Positions 60,385 through 61,688 of a DNA stretch of 61,688 nt are shown piece by piece. The position numbers and the translations under genes were made by a program. How positions within the stretch are numbered: position 1 is the first letter of the stretch; every line of letters begins with the position of its first letter. The notes beneath the pieces are model-generated. The model made no database searches. It was given only the letters and a program-made list of their open reading frames with translations, and was not told where the DNA came from. This DNA is from an uncultured Bacteroidales bacterium (GTDB lineage: Bacteria > Bacteroidota > Bacteroidia > Bacteroidales > Paludibacteraceae), in the NCBI GenBank assembly GCA_902780495.1, contig CACZFM010000010.1:1-61688 (forward strand), written 5' to 3'.

Positions 60385-61451
60385 TATTGTAAAGAATTAT
60401 ATTGCGTATCGCTAACGGGTTCGAGCCATTCGTTTGTGGCGCCCGGTTGTTCTTGGGTATGAATCGCCAAGTGTTGCATCCACGAGTCCGCAGCGGCTCC
60501 ATGCCAGTGTTTGACGCCTTCCGGAATAGCGATCACGGTGCCCGAAGTAAGGGGGACAGCAGGTTTGTTCCACTCCTGATACCAACCCTTGCCGCTCACG
60601 CAAATCAGCACTTGTACCGTTCCGTGGTGAACATGCCAGTTGTTGCGGCAACGCGGTTCGAACGTCACATTCGCCACACCGCCGAAATACGGCTGCAGAA
60701 AACTCTGGCCCACAAAATACTGCGCATAAGCATCATTCGATTTGCCTTGCGGCCACTCCGTTTGAAGCAATCCTGCCAAACGTCCGGCCTCGTTCAAAAG
60801 TCCATTTGCCGCGAGGGCAACTACGATACCTTGTAACTGCTCTTCGGTCACACCCATATTGTGTGCGCCGGCGATGTGGGCTTTGAGTTGCGGTTCCACG
60901 CCTTCAAGACCGCTCAAGGCAGAGACGGTTACCAACTCGCGGTCGGCGTACGTCAAGTTATCACGGGCAAAAATATCTCCGAACAAATGCGCCTTCAGGT
61001 AATAATCCGTCGCTTCCGCAAACTCATACTCAAAAGCCTTGCCCACCAACTGCGTCTGCACGCGCGTACCTTCTTTAAGTGCATCGTATTCCTCGCTGAG
61101 CGGACTTGCGTCCTCGCCCATAAGAACTTTCACGCCTTTCGCCTGACGGTCACCAATAACACGCTGCAACACGCCCAGCGCATTCAGACTCCGCGGAAAA
61201 CCCGTATAAGCATACAACTGCGAGAGTGCTTCCTTGATCTGACTAACCGTCAATTCCGCCTCCAACCCATTATGAATAGCTGACTCCAATGCCACGAGGT
61301 CTCCCTTAGCTTCATCGCAAGCGATGACACTCATCCACGCTGCCTGCTCCGTTGTAAACGAAAGTTGGTTCATATCTCTTGTTTCTGTCTTCTGCTTTGG
61401 GCTGCATGCAATCAGCAATACAGCCAAAGCAAGGGTCATCATTTTCCTCAT
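60384..61451 (-). CDS. Carboxymuconolactone-decarboxylase / cupin fusion lipoprotein
   Basis: A 355-residue lipoprotein (LIAC, Cys16). Two CMD/AhpD-like helical segments (about 30-110 and 140-235, with YAYTGFPRSLNAL and AHIAGAHNMGVTEEQL) precede a cupin (about 255-345; RNNWHVHHGTVQVL holds the metal His residues and HWHG the second motif). The CxxC of AhpD is absent. CMD plus cupin proteins with a hydrolase, flavodoxin and SDR recur as detoxification clusters. It overlaps the partial gene upstream by 4 bases. Confidence 0.88.
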   Translation of the reverse strand: MRKMMTLALAVLLIACSPKQKTETRDMNQLSFTTEQAAWMSVIACDEAKGDLVALESAIHNGLEAELTVSQIKEALSQLYAYTGFPRSLNALGVLQRVIGDRQAKGVKVLMGEDASPLSEEYDALKEGTRVQTQLVGKAFEYEFAEATDYYLKAHLFGDIFARDNLTYADRELVTVSALSGLEGVEPQLKAHIAGAHNMGVTEEQLQGIVVALAANGLLNEAGRLAGLLQTEWPQGKSNDAYAQYFVGQSFLQPYFGGVANVTFEPRCRNNWHVHHGTVQVLICVSGKGWYQEWNKPAVPLTSGTVIAIPEGVKHWHGAAADSWMQHLAIHTQEQPGATNEWLEPVSDTQYNSLQ

Positions 61452-61688
61452 AACTTCGCTACCAATTCAACGATCTTTTGCTTTGTGGCATCGGTTTTCT
61501 GCTCGTCGATTTTGGCGGTTACAACGCCCATGTTCTCGGCATGCCAGTAGTTGCAGATGTCGCGGAACTCAGCCGTCGCGCCATCATACACACCCGGCGA
61601 ATAGGACGAACAGAGCAACGCCATCTTCTTCACTTTAGCCGGCGCGTTGACGCAGTACATTCGTTGAATAGGCGCCTGGATCTGCGCG
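61448..61688 (-). CDS. Flavodoxin-family protein, C-terminal part (runs off window)
   Basis: The last 79 codons of a gene whose start is beyond base 61688; the frame is open to the window edge. VKKMALLCSSYSPGVYDG and ICNYWHAENMGV resemble the C-terminal part of flavodoxin-type NAD(P)H-dependent oxidoreductases. It overlaps the next gene by 4 bases. Confidence 0.7.
   Translation of the reverse strand, partial: AQIQAPIQRMYCVNAPAKVKKMALLCSSYSPGVYDGATAEFRDICNYWHAENMGVVTAKIDEQKTDATKQKIVELVAKL

Overview
The window is chromosomal DNA from a member of the Bacteroidales (Bacteroidota), mid-range G+C, probably a gut or host-associated species. The evidence is the promoter type (TTG, 20 bases, TAnnTTTG; 24 sites located here), the single NADP-type glutamate dehydrogenase of Bacteroides type, a long Ala/Glu/Lys-tailed ribosomal protein S16, a PorW/SprE-like lipoprotein, many lipoboxes and TonB/outer-membrane proteins. 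I see no phage, insertion sequence, integrase, CRISPR array or rRNA operon.

Layout. 0.2-9.7 kb: a divalent-metal efflux operon (His-rich membrane protein, lipoprotein adaptor, CzcA-type RND pump, TolC-type channel, TonB-dependent receptor with a His-rich loop) facing a membrane-bound AraC-type regulator whose leader carries an 11-G tract. 10-13.5 kb: a tRNA m6A methyltransferase and a His-rich CcdA-type permease, divergent from an NtrY-like histidine kinase. 13.5-19.6 kb: gdhA, kbl and a four-gene secreted-protein operon. 19.6-24.9 kb: a small secreted protein behind a structured leader, rpsO followed by a serpin, tRNA-Pro, tRNA-Cys, sufB without sufC/sufD, and a GT28-like glycosyltransferase. 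24.9-27 kb: ychF and a Na+/Ca2+ antiporter. 27-32.3 kb: a five-gene polysaccharide operon (polymerase plus four glycosyltransferases). 32.3-36.2 kb: rpsP, an internally duplicated lipoprotein, a secreted protein, a sirtuin. 36.2-39.6 kb: tsaB and the porW-like gene. 39.6-46.1 kb: one tightly overlapping operon, nfeD-floA-nitrilase-recJ-tdk-priA. 46.2-49.9 kb: a thiamine salvage operon (outer-membrane protein, thiM, a thiE-tenA fusion, thiD). 50-50.4 kb: tRNA-Glu and rpsT. 50.5-56.7 kb: an 11-bp minisatellite, a second antiporter operon with a 27-residue microprotein, a flavodoxin/ferredoxin protein, a PepSY-like protein and a Na/Pi cotransporter. 56.7-61.7 kb: an acetyltransferase, MmcQ-like protein and redox/detoxification cluster running off the window end.

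The most unusual signals are non-coding. (1) Three copies of an array of five 11-bp units plus a 16-bp tail sit about 75-100 bp upstream of promoters, always in the same orientation; two are part of a ~185-bp duplication that includes the rpsO and rpsP promoters. (2) An unrelated 14-unit minisatellite has the same 11-bp period and contains an exact 66-bp higher-order duplication. (3) Four copies of a composite element place the -33 promoter box in the loop of the preceding gene's terminator and use its T-tract as promoter spacer. (4) The AraC leader has a G11 tract placed so that gain or loss of one G closes an upstream reading frame. (5) Several divergent promoters interlock, one pair forming mirror-image TTTGCAAA boxes. 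Protein-level oddities include PriA without a winged-helix region, the ThiE-TenA fusion and a lipoprotein serpin downstream of rpsO.
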